Of a stretch of DNA of 55,024 nucleotides, positions 1 to 11,068 are shown in pieces (position 1 is the stretch's first letter; the number at the start of each line of letters is the position of its first letter). The position numbers and the translations under genes were made by a program. Below the pieces are notes generated by a model that was given only the letters and a program-made list of their open reading frames with translations, searched no databases and was not told the origin of the DNA. The stretch covers positions 1-55,024 of the forward strand of contig LLEY01000281.1 of the NCBI GenBank assembly GCA_001414485.1, in the 5' to 3' direction. This DNA is from Calycina herbarum. Lineage: Eukaryota; Ascomycota; Leotiomycetes; Helotiales; Pezizellaceae.

Positions 1-39
1 CCCCCCCCCCCCCCCCCCCAAAAAAAAAAAAAAAAAAAA
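1..39. repeat. Poly-C followed by poly-A tract
   Basis: The window opens with 19 C residues directly followed by 20 A residues. Such an abrupt junction of two homopolymers is unusual in chromosomal DNA. It may be real low-complexity sequence or an assembly or contig-edge artefact. I see no gene signal here. Confidence 0.8.
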
Positions 40-119
40 GGTACAAAAAAACCCTCTCAAAACACCCAAGCAAAACCCCCTCCAACAAACATAAATCCCC
101 TCCACTCTCTTCATCCATC

Positions 120-182
120 TTGGAGGAAAAGAAAAGAAAAGAAAAGAAAAGAAAGAAAGAAAGAAAAAAAGAAAGAAAGCAA
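120..182. repeat. GAAA/GAAAA polypurine microsatellite
   Basis: A nearly pure purine stretch built of GAAAA and GAAA units. It gives a Lys/Glu/Arg-only reading frame, which is an artefact of the repeat and not a gene. Confidence 0.85.
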
Positions 183-354
183 AAAAAGCCCTCCCCATTT
201 CCTCTCACCCTCTCACCCTCATACCAAACAAGAACGAAAACCACAACAATCTTTTACAAACCCAAATCCCCTATACCCCCAATCCTTTCACTATTCTTCC
301 CCCCTGCCTCGATCCGAAAACCTCATCCCCATGCCGCAGCACTAATTTCCACGA

Positions 355-438
355 GGCAATCCAACAACCCAACAATCCAACAACCCAACAATCCAACAAC
401 ACAATAACCCAACACAATAACCCAACACAATAACCCCC
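355..438. repeat. CAATCCAACAACC minisatellite
   Basis: Short direct repeats alternate CAACCCAACAATC units, then switch to three CACAATAACCCAA units. Reading frames crossing it encode only Pro/Thr/Asn/Gln repeats. The rest of 183-898 is C/T-rich and contains no gene I can support. It probably includes the 3' flank of the TAF12 gene. Confidence 0.8.
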
Positions 439-898
439 AGTTCCTTAAAAAAGGAAAACAGAAACCAATTCAATACATCACTATCACCAAAAACCCAGGT
501 CCAAGTAGTAGATAAAATGCCACGCAATTTATTTCAATTATCAATTTATGTATCAGGCCCATGATCCACCATCAATGCCAGTAAAAGGTAACTTGTGTAC
601 AACAAAAAAGAAAACGGCGGTTCGCAAATTAAGATTTTTGGAATCTTCCTCCATGCAATGCCATGCCCATGCCCATCAATCCATCCAACGAGAAAAAAAA
701 AGGTAGCCATTTCTTTCCATCCCGCCAGATGATGAAACCCAAACTCCAGAGCAAAAAAGCAAGCGCAAAGTTCATCCGTCCCATCAATGATTCCCCATCA
801 AACGCCAAAGACAAAAAAGTCCATGGAACTCCCCCATCAAATTACTCCCCTCACCTCTCCCCTGCTCTCCCCTCCCCTCCATCTCTCTCTCCACCCAT

Positions 899-2957
899 CT
901 AATCACTATTCTTCCCCCCCGTAACCTTCGAAGCTTGAACAGCACTCATCTTATTAATCCACTGCGTAGCCGGCTGAATCTTCTTGACCGTTCGAATCTC
1001 ATCACTCGCATAACCGGGGATTCTGATATTGTACCCACGTTCGAGGGTGAGTTGGATATCGCGAATTTCTAAAGCCTTGGAGCCGCGTTCCTTGGCGACT
1101 TTGCAGGCGGCGTGGAGGACTTGGTCGACGAAGGTGTCGGCTACCGTTAGCATTGACTAGAAGAATTCTGTTAGCGGAGGGGTTTCTGGAATTGGAGGGG
1201 GTATGGGGATGTGGGTAAGGAAAGGTGAGGAGTGAAAATCGAAAGTGAAAGGAAGGTGAAAATGAGGAGAGAAAAGATAAAATACACACCTCCTCAACCT
1301 CCGGCGTCAAACTAGGAGCATCCCCATTCCCACCCCCCGTAACCTGCTTAACAAGCTCATCCAACTTCTTCCGACTCATAACCCGATCCCCCTCACCACT
1401 CATATTATACCCCGGCGCCTTAGGAAGCACAGGCTGCGACATAACGCCACTACCCACATTACTCGGTCCCCCAGAGTACGTAGGTCTAGCTTGATTGATA
1501 GCAACCGGTTGAGGAGGAGCAGTTGCTCGTTCAGGAAGGTGCTTGGGGATGGGCATCTTGTTGGTAATAACATTCTGAGGATCCCGTTGGGTTGCGGAAG
1601 GATGTGAGTGACCCATGACTTGTGGTGCGGCGGATTGTGCTGTGTTACCGCTGGAATAGCTTCTCGCTGCTTGAGAGAGGGCCGCTGAGTGGGTGAGTGC
1701 TCGGGGTTGGTTTTGTTGTTGTTGAGATGTTGCGGATTGAGGGATTCCTGCTGATTGAGGGTGTCCGGATTGAGGATGGCCACCAGCAGTTAATGGTGAG
1801 TTTTGCATAGGCCGGGAGGTTTGCATCTGGCTGATAGATGTATTAATTGGAGGAGGAAGGCCAGATTCGGTCTTGATATTAGAGTTTTGTGGGACTTGTT
1901 GCGGTTGGGAAGGAGCGACCTGAGGTGGCATCTGGTGGGGTTGAGAAACCTGGGTATTATGTGGCATAGGACGAGAAACACCCATTTGTTGGTTTTTGGC
2001 GGCTTCGATAGCAGCATTGACAGCTTGAGCACCTTGCATTGCTGGATTGGGTGCTTGTTGCTGAGGATTCAACTGGGGTCTAGTAGGAGCGGCAGCATTT
2101 TGTCCGCTATTTGGATGGATGTTTCCTCCAGCCGGTGGTTGATTCGCATGCTGATTTGCATTTTGGTTTTGAGATTGAGCAGCCTTTTGCTGATTGCGGA
2201 AGTTGTCAACGAATTGCTTTGCTTCGGCATGGGTTTTGGTAAAGTGCTCCTTTTTCTCCTTGAATTCCTTGGCCTCGTCATCTGTAAATGGCTTGCCTTC
2301 TTCCTTTCTTCTCACGGTCATAGCATCCATAGCAGATAGTCGTGCAGTCGCTCCTTCCATAGCCACTAGTCCCTTGAGATATCTTTGCTTTGCATCGCTA
2401 ATCCATTTGGCCGCCTCTGGAGTTCCTGCGGTGACAGTGGGCGGCAGAACGTATGGGAATTTGCTAACATGATCCATAACTTTGGCAGAAACCTGCGAGC
2501 TTTTGGCTCTCTGCTGTTGCTCGGCAGTTGGTCCACCAGGTCCAGATGCGCTTCCCTCTCCTCCTTGTGTCTGTCCCTGAGCCTGCGGTGCTCCTCCTGG
2601 ACCAGCTCCTCCAGCTCCTCCACCCTGCTGAGCCTGTTGCTTCTGTTGTTGTGCCATTCGATATGCCTGCATCTTTGCGGTCAAAGTTTTGGAGAACTCG
2701 AATATCTTGCGTTTCGCATCGCCGTGCTGCTGAGTACCTTCGGCGTGGTTGTCGTGTATGGTCCAGAGTTGTCTCAGACCGTTTTCCCACTTTGTCTTTT
2801 CGTTTGCAAATTGTTCAGGCAGGTTTCGCATCTGCTCGGGTTTGTAGAGGATGATCTGTTGCGGTCGCCTTTGTTGGTTCTGCTGCTGTTGCGCTCCTCC
2901 AGGCTGGCCTTGACCTTGGCCTGGAGGGAATTGCCCACCTTGTGCGGGGTTATTCAT
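899..2957 (-). CDS. TAF12: Transcription initiation factor TFIID/SAGA subunit 12 (histone-fold TAF)
   Basis: Predicted join 2957..1290 and 1156..899 on the minus strand, 641 residues. The intron has a GTGTGT donor after a Glu codon and a TTCTAG acceptor, and it falls inside the histone fold. Residues from about 527 to the end form the TAF12 histone fold: helix 1 includes [11 protein letters not shown], and after the intron come [20 protein letters not shown], the [12 protein letters not shown] segment and the RIPGY ending. These match the family closely (established knowledge). The first 500 or so residues are Gln-, Pro- and Asn-rich and of low complexity, as is common in fungal TAF12. The protein pairs with TAF4 in TFIID and with Ada1 in SAGA, in the nucleus. 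The start ATG at 2957 opens a long uninterrupted frame. Without the intron the frame would run into unrelated sequence and lose the fold. Confidence 0.93.
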
Positions 2958-3773
2958 CTTACCGAAGCTGTGCCGGATGGCGAATGGGATTTTGTGTTAT
3001 TAACTGAATGAGAGTCAAGATAGTGAGTTAAAAGAGTGTTTTCTGTTGAGATGCGGCGGTGGTGATACTGAAGGTGTCGTGTGAAGCTTCGGCAGAAATG
3101 GCCGAGACTAGGGTCATTCTGGTCTGTGCGCTCTCCCGCTATTTTCAGCCTTATCACATTTTCCCACAATTTCGAAGTCTCATAAATACTAGAAAAAAAA
3201 GTTACTTGTCATCTAATTCTCGGCTAAATAGGGGTTGTGGTTCATAATGTGAATTTAATGAGATTATTATTGCCAGAAAAGAAAGAAAATTAACCTGGAG
3301 AGAGTCGTCCCAAGATACCTAGCACCACAGCCTCAAGGCTACGATTCTTCTACTATTAGAAATCGTACGAACCCTCTGGGAAACTATAAATATTCTCCCA
3401 GTACTTTGAGCAATTAGACTACCCAATTCTTGATTCTTCTAAAGTTCCCAAAGAATTGCCTTGAAACTACTCAGGGAATGGGCGATGGGTGTTCTCAGAA
3501 CAATGACCGAGAACTTTTTCCACACAATTTCATTTAAAACTCGCTTTCTAATTTTCGCTATGCTAAATAGATAAAAGACTAAACCGATCGCTATGCTATT
3601 CCTCACACCCATGGTTTCCCATCCAAGGCTGCATGGCAGCATGTCTATCTATAGTCATAAATTCATAAAATCGTTACCCATGCCATCATCATCATCATCG
3701 AAAATCATCCAATGCAAAACCCGCCCACAAAGGAATTCCCCCGTATGTATGACCCCGACCCCATCCACCGTAT
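2958..3773. other. Intergenic region between TAF12 and the 3774-4700 gene
   Basis: About 0.8 kb without a supportable gene. It should hold the TAF12 promoter at its left side and the 3' end of the next minus-strand gene at its right. I see no repeat, tRNA or conserved reading frame. Confidence 0.6.
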
Positions 3774-4700
3774 TTATTCCTCATCAGAATCCAAATCCAT
3801 ATCCTCCTGCACATAATAAAAATACGGCAACTCCCGAAACCCATCAGGTAAGATTTCATTCTCAACATCCACAACCTCCTCACAACTCTCCGGCTCCTCC
3901 AACTCCTCAATCCTCGGCGGCGGATCATCAAAGATTAAACTCTCAACCTTCCTCCGTAACCTCCTCGCGCTCGTGGCACCTTCAAAGGTCGCAGGTTGGA
4001 TATCCTCGTCGTCCGTGTCACTCCCGATACTCTGACTCAGAGTTCGCTTCTGCACGCTTCCCGAACTTCTTCTCTTGCGTCTCTTCTCCGCTCGCATCTT
4101 CTCCAACCATGCCTCCCTTTGTGTTTCTAGGTCGGGTTCGGCATCGATGACTGCCTCGTTTTCATTCTCGCATCGCAGGTTTTGGATACCCGAGTACAGC
4201 TTCTGGTCGAGTTCAGGACCCCTGACGGACCCGCGGTCTGATGCCGCATCCTCGTACTCGTGTGGTCTGATCACCGAGTCTTCATCGCTGTCAAAATCCT
4301 CATAATCCGAGTCTTGGAACTCATCAATGGTAAATGAACCCTCTCCAACACGAATTGGTCTGCGAGGAGGAGTAGATGCTCTGCGAGGAGCTGGTGAAGA
4401 GGAAGCCTCGGAACGTGGTGGGCTACCGGATGCAGAAGACTGGACCGAGTCTGGCGTAGAGGAACGCGGGGAGAGATCTGCGGCACGAGGTGACGGCATG
4501 TAAGAAAATGAATTTCCTGGACCACTTGGTATGATGCCTCCATTCCCATGATGAGATGGTATATGCTGACCGGTAAAGACCTGACCATGGCGGCGGCTCT
4601 TTCCAAAGGCATATGCAGAAGAAGTGGTTGTGGGTGTTTGCGGAGGAGAAGAAGGCCCAGCTTGCTGAGTAAAATCGAAATTGGGAGTAGCAGGCCGCAT
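3774..4700 (-). CDS. Hypothetical Ser-rich, acidic nuclear-type protein
   Basis: A single uninterrupted frame of 308 residues with a true ATG at 4700. I do not recognise the family. The first 115 residues are Ser/Pro-rich with many SP/TP sites (for example RSSTPDS and SPPRSE). A middle part rich in Asp/Glu (DSDYEDFDSDEDS) is followed by a strongly basic segment (KMRAEKRRKRRSS, near residue 205), which resembles a nuclear localisation signal. The tail is acidic again and ends in DLDSDEE. There is no signal peptide, membrane segment or catalytic motif. The composition suggests an intrinsically disordered, phosphorylated nuclear protein, which is inference only. It lies head-to-tail with TAF12 on the same strand, with about 0.8 kb between them. 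Confidence 0.75.
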   Translation of the reverse strand: MRPATPNFDFTQQAGPSSPPQTPTTTSSAYAFGKSRRHGQVFTGQHIPSHHGNGGIIPSGPGNSFSYMPSPRAADLSPRSSTPDSVQSSASGSPPRSEASSSPAPRRASTPPRRPIRVGEGSFTIDEFQDSDYEDFDSDEDSVIRPHEYEDAASDRGSVRGPELDQKLYSGIQNLRCENENEAVIDAEPDLETQREAWLEKMRAEKRRKRRSSGSVQKRTLSQSIGSDTDDEDIQPATFEGATSARRLRRKVESLIFDDPPPRIEELEEPESCEEVVDVENEILPDGFRELPYFYYVQEDMDLDSDEE

Positions 4701-6587
4701 GGCTGCGAATTGGAATGGTATTTTTCAATGTTTCTGTGACTTGAAGGTGTGCTTTGGCACTAGTTTGATGTAGTAGATTCGTAGGTCAAGGCGTCAGTGC
4801 CCGCGGTAAATATCTCCAACAAGGAGAGAAAAGTCGAGGAGGATTGCAGTTCATGATAAGCAGTGGACGGGCTCGGACTGTATAGGTTTTGGAACCTGAA
4901 TCTCTGGCTTGTTTCTAGGAGCGGGAAGAAAGGGGTTGTCAAATATCCAGAATCCTCGAAATCTAATGCAAAGAACGAAGTTGAGCGGGTGGGTAAGGAT
5001 CAGCCGTCAAAGGGAAGATCAAGTATTTGTCCGGCAGGGCAACCAATGGCGGCGCCGTGCGATTGAGGCTTGAGGAAAATGGACAAGCGTTGCTTGCACA
5101 AAGAAAGGGCCTGACTTGAACCTGTTTCGAGAGAAGACAAGTATACGATATAGGATAGATAGGTTGGGTGGTTCAACAGGGACGTGGGTTGGTGTCCGGA
5201 GGGATTTAATCTCTAGGATTGTAGAGTGGGTGAGAAGGAAGAAAATGTGCGGCAGAGGCAAAACTTATACTTGACGAGATATGGACCAGCGAGCAGCGCA
5301 GCAGCCAACCACCACGGAGACACAGAGACTGCGTGCGGGAGCCAGCCCAGCAACCTCGAGGCACAACGCAGGGCTCGCAGGAGTTGACCAGGCAGACGGG
5401 GCCTCTCGGGACGACAACCGCGTGGGTGGGTAGGCAGGAGAGGCTCCCTAGGCAGGAGGAGCACGAGAATGTTGGAAAAGTGTATCCAATGGGTCGGCTT
5501 GTAGCAGACCGCTGAGAGCGGAAGGCATACGGGAGAATGTCAGGCGAAGATTGAGTGGACTTTTCCCAGTTGTGTGGTGAGAAATGGCGAAATGGCTAGA
5601 GAAAGAGGGCCCGGGTTCATCAGCCTGCTGTTGTCTGTTGTCTGTTGTCCCAAGCTGGTCGGTCGGGCATCAATGGTCTGGGAGAGCCCTGGTCGCGATT
5701 CCGTATGGCATCCACCGCAGAGGGAAAGGCAATCTGCTCTCTCGAGGCGCGAGAGGATGAGAGGCGAACGAGCTTGCGCGCTTGTTTTTTCTGCGACGAA
5801 CTATGATCACTCACGCTAACTCGTTTTTCTCGTGTCGGGAGTGTGCTGGGTGTGGTGAGATGCGCTGTTGGGTGTGTTTGGTGGTTTGGTGGGCAATGGG
5901 CATTTGCCCCTGGTTGACGTTGACGACATGACTTATATTAGGAAGGATGCGATGCGTTGTTCATCTTCCCAGGGCATCTTCGGAAACGAGGAAAGAAAGA
6001 CTGCGACTTTGCAGCATGGCATGGCAAGGGACTGAAGGCGGTCAATCGAAATGTGCTAGCCAATTGTGGGGAGGATGCGTTGAGAAAGAAAGGAAAAAGG
6101 ATGCAGGTAGTTAGATGAAAAGTTCTTATTCGATAGACAATCCCATTCTTCCTTCAGCATGACTTCATTTTCGATGCAATGCAGGTGAGTGGGTGGTATG
6201 GTGGTATGGTGAAGAGATATCGGGCCAGACGGGTGGTCGACGGGTGCTTACCTGCAGATAATTCATGCTGGATACTGCAGTAGGAGAAGCCGCCGGGCGT
6301 ATGGCCAGCGTGTGGCCATTAAAAATTCCAGATGATATGCATCGCCGGCGCCGCAGAAGAATTGCTGATGCCAATGCTGATTGTTGGCTAGAAATAGATG
6401 TCAGTTTGCTGTCGAGTACTTACTCTTACTATACAGGAGTACAAGGATTATATCGCTCACCGCGACACCTCTTCTGCCAATTGCCATCAACCAACCAAAC
6501 GCCGTCAAAATACAAACAACCCCTCCACCATCGTCACACAAGCAACACTCAGAGCAAACATACAAGCAAACATACAAACAAACCACC
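4701..6587. other. Divergent intergenic region
   Basis: About 1.9 kb separates the minus-strand gene starting at 4700 from the plus-strand SPC34 start at 6588, so it should contain both promoters. Only short overlapping frames on both strands are present, and none shows a recognisable domain or convincing splice structure. An untranslated exon or small ncRNA cannot be excluded. Confidence 0.5.
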
Positions 6588-7398
6588 ATGTCCCTCCTAT
6601 CCCGCCATCTCGAACAAATCACCCTCTCCTCGGAATCCATAGCCACCCTCCCGTACGTCCCCTCCTCCCCTCCTCCCCTCCTCCCCTCTCCCTCCCATAC
6701 ATACCAAAAAACTAACCCCACCACCCAGCTTCCCCCCACCAAAAATCTTCACCAACGCCCTCCTCTCCACCCCCGACATCACCTCCTTAATCCGGGACAC
6801 CGAACCCCACGAGCGCGCCCTCTTCTCCGTCCCTCCTCCACCTCCACCACCCTCCTCTCAAAACTTACCTGATGCGAGATCACGGCGCCAAACGATTTTC
6901 AATGTTGCTGAGGGGGAGGTGACGACGAGTGGGAGTAGTACGTCGCGCGTTCCGAGGAAGAATACGGCGGTTGCAGCGGTTCTGGGGGCCGAGTTGCATG
7001 GTGAGGTTCGCAGGACGGAGAAGGAGAAGGGGGATGTGGATATGGAGGTTTTGTTGCGCGGGGTGGAGAAGTTGAATGCTGTTTATGAAGTGAGGGGTGT
7101 TTTGGAGCGGGTTCATACTGTGAGGACGAAATATGGGAGGTTAAAGGGGAGTGTGGATTTTTATGAACGAAAAGTCCAACGACTCGGCAGAGAGCTAGAG
7201 GGGATTAATCGCGGGGATAGATGGGAGGATGTTGATGAGGAGGAGGAGGAGGGGTTTGGGGAGGAGGAGAGTGTACATGTTACGGATGAGGATTTGAGAC
7301 GGGAGGAAGAGGAGATTAGGGAGTTGGAAGGGAAGAAACGTGCGCTGGAGGAACGGGTTAGTGGGATGGAGAGGGATCTGGGGGGTTTGCTGCGATGA
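6588..7398 (+). CDS. SPC34: DASH/Dam1 complex subunit SPC34
   Basis: Predicted join 6588..6652 and 6729..7398, 244 residues. The 76-bp intron has a GTACGT donor and a CACCCAG acceptor, and splicing restores the N-terminal family motif: HLEQITLSSESIATLP continues into FPPPKIFTNALL, then DITSLIRDTEPHERALF. These are hallmark Spc34 segments (established knowledge). The C-terminal half is Glu/Arg/Lys-rich with heptad-like spacing and is probably coiled coil (about residues 130-240). The protein is part of the heterodecameric DASH ring that couples kinetochores to spindle microtubules. The ATG lies in a favourable AACCACC context. The third base of many codons shifts to G/T in the second half, so local composition changes within the exon. 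I see no break. Confidence 0.93.
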
Positions 7399-7590
7399 TG
7401 TATGCGGTTTTTTTTGGTTGAATATTTTGGGGCGTGGCGTTTGATACCCAGTGGAGTCATTACAAGCCATATAACGTGGAGTTGTCGGGAAGAACCATCA
7501 TTTCTTCATCGTTGTTCTATTTTCGTGCTACCGATTGTTCATCCGTTCCGTACTTACACGTTCTACATACTTCTTTTGCTGACTGTTCGA
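7399..7590. other. 3' flank of SPC34
   Basis: T-rich sequence directly after the SPC34 stop codon, probably its 3' untranslated region and terminator. There is no gene. Confidence 0.4.
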
Positions 7591-7591
7591 G

Positions 7592-7797
7592 TATAATGTC
7601 TTTTTACATGGGTGTAAGAGTCCCTACCTAAAGACATTATTATAAAAGCCCTAGCCCTAGAACAATTAAGCTAACCTAACAGAGTAACAAGGAATACTTG
7701 GAATCAATCAATCTCTTTTGATCAAAATCTTCTTGTACTTTATTTCATTATTCTACACTTTTAGTATAATTCATGATGACAGAGACTCTTACCTGAG
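7592..7797. repeat. LTR-like dispersed repeat, copy 1
   Basis: This stretch shares a diverged copy with 44733-44970. Common blocks are CTAACAGAGTARCAA near the middle and TGATGACAGAGACTCTTA at the right end, with related AT-rich sequence between them. The size, the AT-rich promoter-like interior and the conserved end are compatible with a solo LTR, perhaps of a copia-type element (inference). I could not define a target-site duplication. Confidence 0.55.
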
Positions 7798-8555
7798 GTA
7801 ATGACGAGGTGGTTTGGCAGTATCTTAGAACTGGCTAGTGCCAAAGTTGTCAACCCAACCCTCCCGCTTGTTAAGGTGATATTGAGGGAGCAAACTATTT
7901 TCGTGGTGAAGCTAAGTGCAGCCAGCACACACAGTGAACAGCGAGATCATTACCTCTTTCATCCGATTTCTGGTATCAATGATTCACAACTTGAATCTTC
8001 AGCTTCCCACCCTCATGACTTCGAGAGACCATCACTATACAAGAAATATAAACCCTAAAAATAAATAAACCGAGCTGTTATTATGCTGTACCTACTTCGC
8101 CTACCCCTCAGCTGGATTTTCGCTTGTTAAACTGTTCCTTCAAAACAGGCCTGTTTTGAACTGTCTCGTCCTTACCTATCACTTTCTCCAGTGTTACCCA
8201 GATTGGGGGGTTTTTTTTCATGGTTGTTGCTTTTCTTTGCAATTGTTTCGGGATTATAACATAAAGATATTGCTGGGCATGTATCATTTCCTCACTCAGC
8301 TTCGCCATCACCCATTGCGCGCGCGTGGAAAACGGTATTGTTTCAAATGTTCCCCAGGATGGGACTTATCCAGTTTTTCGAGATGGGGCTTGAACATACC
8401 GACCTAGAAATCCAATCGTTGGATCAGGCTGTTCAATCTCCAAAATCTTCGCTGGATTTCTTTCATCATCTTTGGAAAGTGGAAAACGAACCTTGGGGCT
8501 GTACGGGCTCACTTGGAGGAGCCACCGAACCTGTGGAATTGGCAAAAATATTAAT
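7798..8555. other. Gene-free interval
   Basis: Frames of about 60-85 codons overlap on both strands without a recognisable product. One runs 7801-8058 on the plus strand. Nothing here can be supported as a gene. Confidence 0.4.
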
Positions 8556-8995
8556 GTGAGATTAAGTAAAGGATGAAAATACTCTATTTAAAAGAAGAAA
8601 GGTGAATTAAAGAATAAAATTACTCTAGAGCTTTTCATACTTAAAGCTTACTTACTCTTAGTTAAGAGAGTAACGTAAGAGTAAGTGAAAAGATCTAGTT
8701 CTCTATTTTAAATAAGAAATTTACTTAAGTGAAGAAAATTACTCTATACTTCTTATTAACTAAAGCAATTTCTCGACAGAGTTATTAACATAAGTTTAAG
8801 TAAAAAGATATAGTTATCTATTAAAACTAAGAAATTTATTTAGATAAAGAAAACTTACTCTTTTAAATTAAACTAATATTTTAAGATAAATATTAACCTA
8901 AGCTTTAAGTTAAAATTAGAAATTATCTACTAAAGTAGGGAAAATTATTTAAGTAAACGAGTTTGCTCTACTTTTGTCTTCATCTAAGCTTAATC
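8556..8995. repeat. AT-rich imperfect tandem repeat, about four units
   Basis: Four diverged units start near 8556, 8634, 8758 and 8872. Each contains AAGTRAAAAGATMTAGTT-like sequence, then TCTATTWAAA, AAGAAATTTA and a GAAAATTACTCT ending. The spacing is roughly 80-120 bp. Differences are mostly C/T and G/A, as expected after RIP. No coding signal remains. Confidence 0.6.
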
Positions 8996-8999
8996 TTTT

Positions 9000-9540
9000 T
9001 TTTTAAAAAAAAAAATAGAGATAAAAGTAAAAAAAAAGAATAATAATACTCTCTTAAGAAGAAGAAAGATTGTTAAATTAAGAAACGTACTTATTTAAGG
9101 CTGTATTCCAGCTAATGTCTACGCGTAGAAGTATTACAAGGGAGTACTGAATTGTTTATGTGATTGGAAGAATAAACTAAGGTAGTGAAATTCGAGGTGA
9201 AAATTAAAGGTGAGATCTAGACAAGTTATGAAGAAGTAAGTGAATTAAAATTTGAAGAGAGTACTACGTTTCTAGCATCGCCCTCATAAGATAATTCGAA
9301 ATCTTCAAAGGCCAATGGCTAGGTTAGTAGAATTGCCCAGCTTAACAAAATTACCATCGCTCGTAAAATCATATATTATGTTCGTCCTCCCTAGCTCGTT
9401 GTTCTAGCTTTTTAGCGTAATTCAAGTAATTCACCCTAAATACCTCAGACAACTGAGAATATTACCCCTGACAACTTGGAAGAATAAAGTTTGATTATTA
9501 TAAAGTATTTGGGATAATAGTATACTGCTGCCGTTGTCTA
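9000..9540. other. AT-rich gene-free interval
   Basis: No coding or structural RNA signal. Poly-A/T runs at 8998-9040 mark its left edge. Sequence becomes GC-richer only near 9530, where the next relic starts. Confidence 0.4.
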
Positions 9541-10740
9541 CCGCGCACCACGCTACCGCGCGTGCCCCACCTTTATATCCCCTTTTTCGCGTCGTATAAC
9601 CCCTCAGCGTGACAAGACTTAAGACGCAACCGCGAAATCTACAAAACTTCCCTTACACAGCGTCACAATTTCATAACCCGGCGACTTTCTATAGATTATC
9701 ACTATGAATATAAACAAGAAGACCTCATCGACAGTCTATAGCAATGTAAATTTGCATTCTACAGCTTCTAGAAATTCATCAAATTTCGCATCCTAAACAG
9801 CGCTTCAAAGCCGTGCTACACGCGCTAGAGAAGCACTTAAACCTTCTTAAGTAGCAAAGAACACAGGTCTGACAGCTTTAAATCCCGTTTCCCTGGCTAC
9901 AGTTCTAAGCGCGTCTATAGTTCTAAATGTCACAGTCTTAAAACCTAAAGTCTTAAAACCTAAAGCCTTAAAACGAAAGAATTCTATACTATTACCTATA
10001 GAAATAGAGCCGGACACTTCCCAAGAACTACCCCCACCAAAGCGTCCGAGAACTGAAAAACAGCTAGCACAGAATCAAGAGCCAGCACAGTCAAAACAGA
10101 AATCCAAAATTGCAAGGCGCAAACTCCCACTCCGGAACTACTATCGTCGCCGCTAGAGATCTCCGAAACATCACCAGAGAGACCCAGCGAGGAGGAGGAT
10201 ACATCATTTATAAACAGCGAAGACGAATTACTACAGCAGACAGCGGACGGGGAGATTGGCTTGATTCGAAAAGCACTTGCGACGTTCGATATATTACCTT
10301 ATTTAATTAGAAAGAAAAAAGAAATTAGCGACTTTATAAATAAAGAACTGACAAAGTTAATAAAATTATCTCTTATTTAATCTTACTACTTCAACTTAGT
10401 ATAAACACTTAGCTTTATATAAATATTATTAAAGAATTTTAATATAGTATTAAAACTAACTTTAAAAAGCTAATATATCTACTTAATAGAAGTAATTAGT
10501 TTAATACTACTAAGTATAGAATAATAAGAAAAAGCAATTATTAATACTACTATAGACTAGACTTACTATCTTATTCTTTGCTTCGGAATAGTTTTGTTTT
10601 AGTAGCCTAAGTTATTTAAGAATTTTCAGCTAAGTTATAACCCTCTTATTATTAAAGATGTTTATATACTATATATTATAATAATTCCTTTTTACTAAGT
10701 TAGTAAGGAGCAAGTAGTCATCTATACACTAGTAGACTAA
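9541..10740 (+). mobile_element. Decayed transposon relic with broken coding region (family unknown)
   Basis: A GC-richer leader (9541-9700) precedes an ATG at 9703 whose frame holds long coding-like stretches broken by TAA/TAG stops. It includes tandem VLKPKVLKPKALKRK-like repeats near 9940-9975 and a PPPKRPRTEKQL segment near 10030. A shifted frame continues with EISETSPERPSEEED and a charged tail to about 10315. After that the sequence is strongly AT-rich without a frame. Basic, Ser/Pro-rich and ending in an acidic stretch, it resembles a gag/ORF1-type product of a retroelement, but I cannot name the family. An old host gene is also possible. Confidence 0.45.
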
Positions 10741-11068
10741 GGTGCTAAAATATTTGAGATACCGATGTAAATCTTCATCATAAGTTTCGAGAAGAGAAAC
10801 AAACCAATCAACAACTTCCATTTTTACGATCGTCTTGATAAGAGATGATGTAATAAGCGAGGTGCTGAGCCAGAATATGTAACCTACCCCTTCGATATAT
10901 CTGCCTATGCGTATACGACTCTGCTTATTTTGCTCCACATATAATTTCCCCACCTCGCAGCCTCGCTTAATTTTGTAATTCAAATTAGGCAACTACAACT
11001 ACAACTTCACTTGTCAATTCTCTACTACCTCCCCACGTTTTCTTATTTTACATCAATACATCAACAAA

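Noticed and set aside
5019..5819. Several 60-83 codon frames upstream of the 3774-4700 gene
   Set aside because: Overlapping on both strands without protein-like features; probably promoter or leader sequence.
10729..10992. Minus-strand frame of 87 codons upstream of the hydrolase
   Set aside because: No recognisable domain, in AT-rich repeat margin and in the likely hydrolase promoter.
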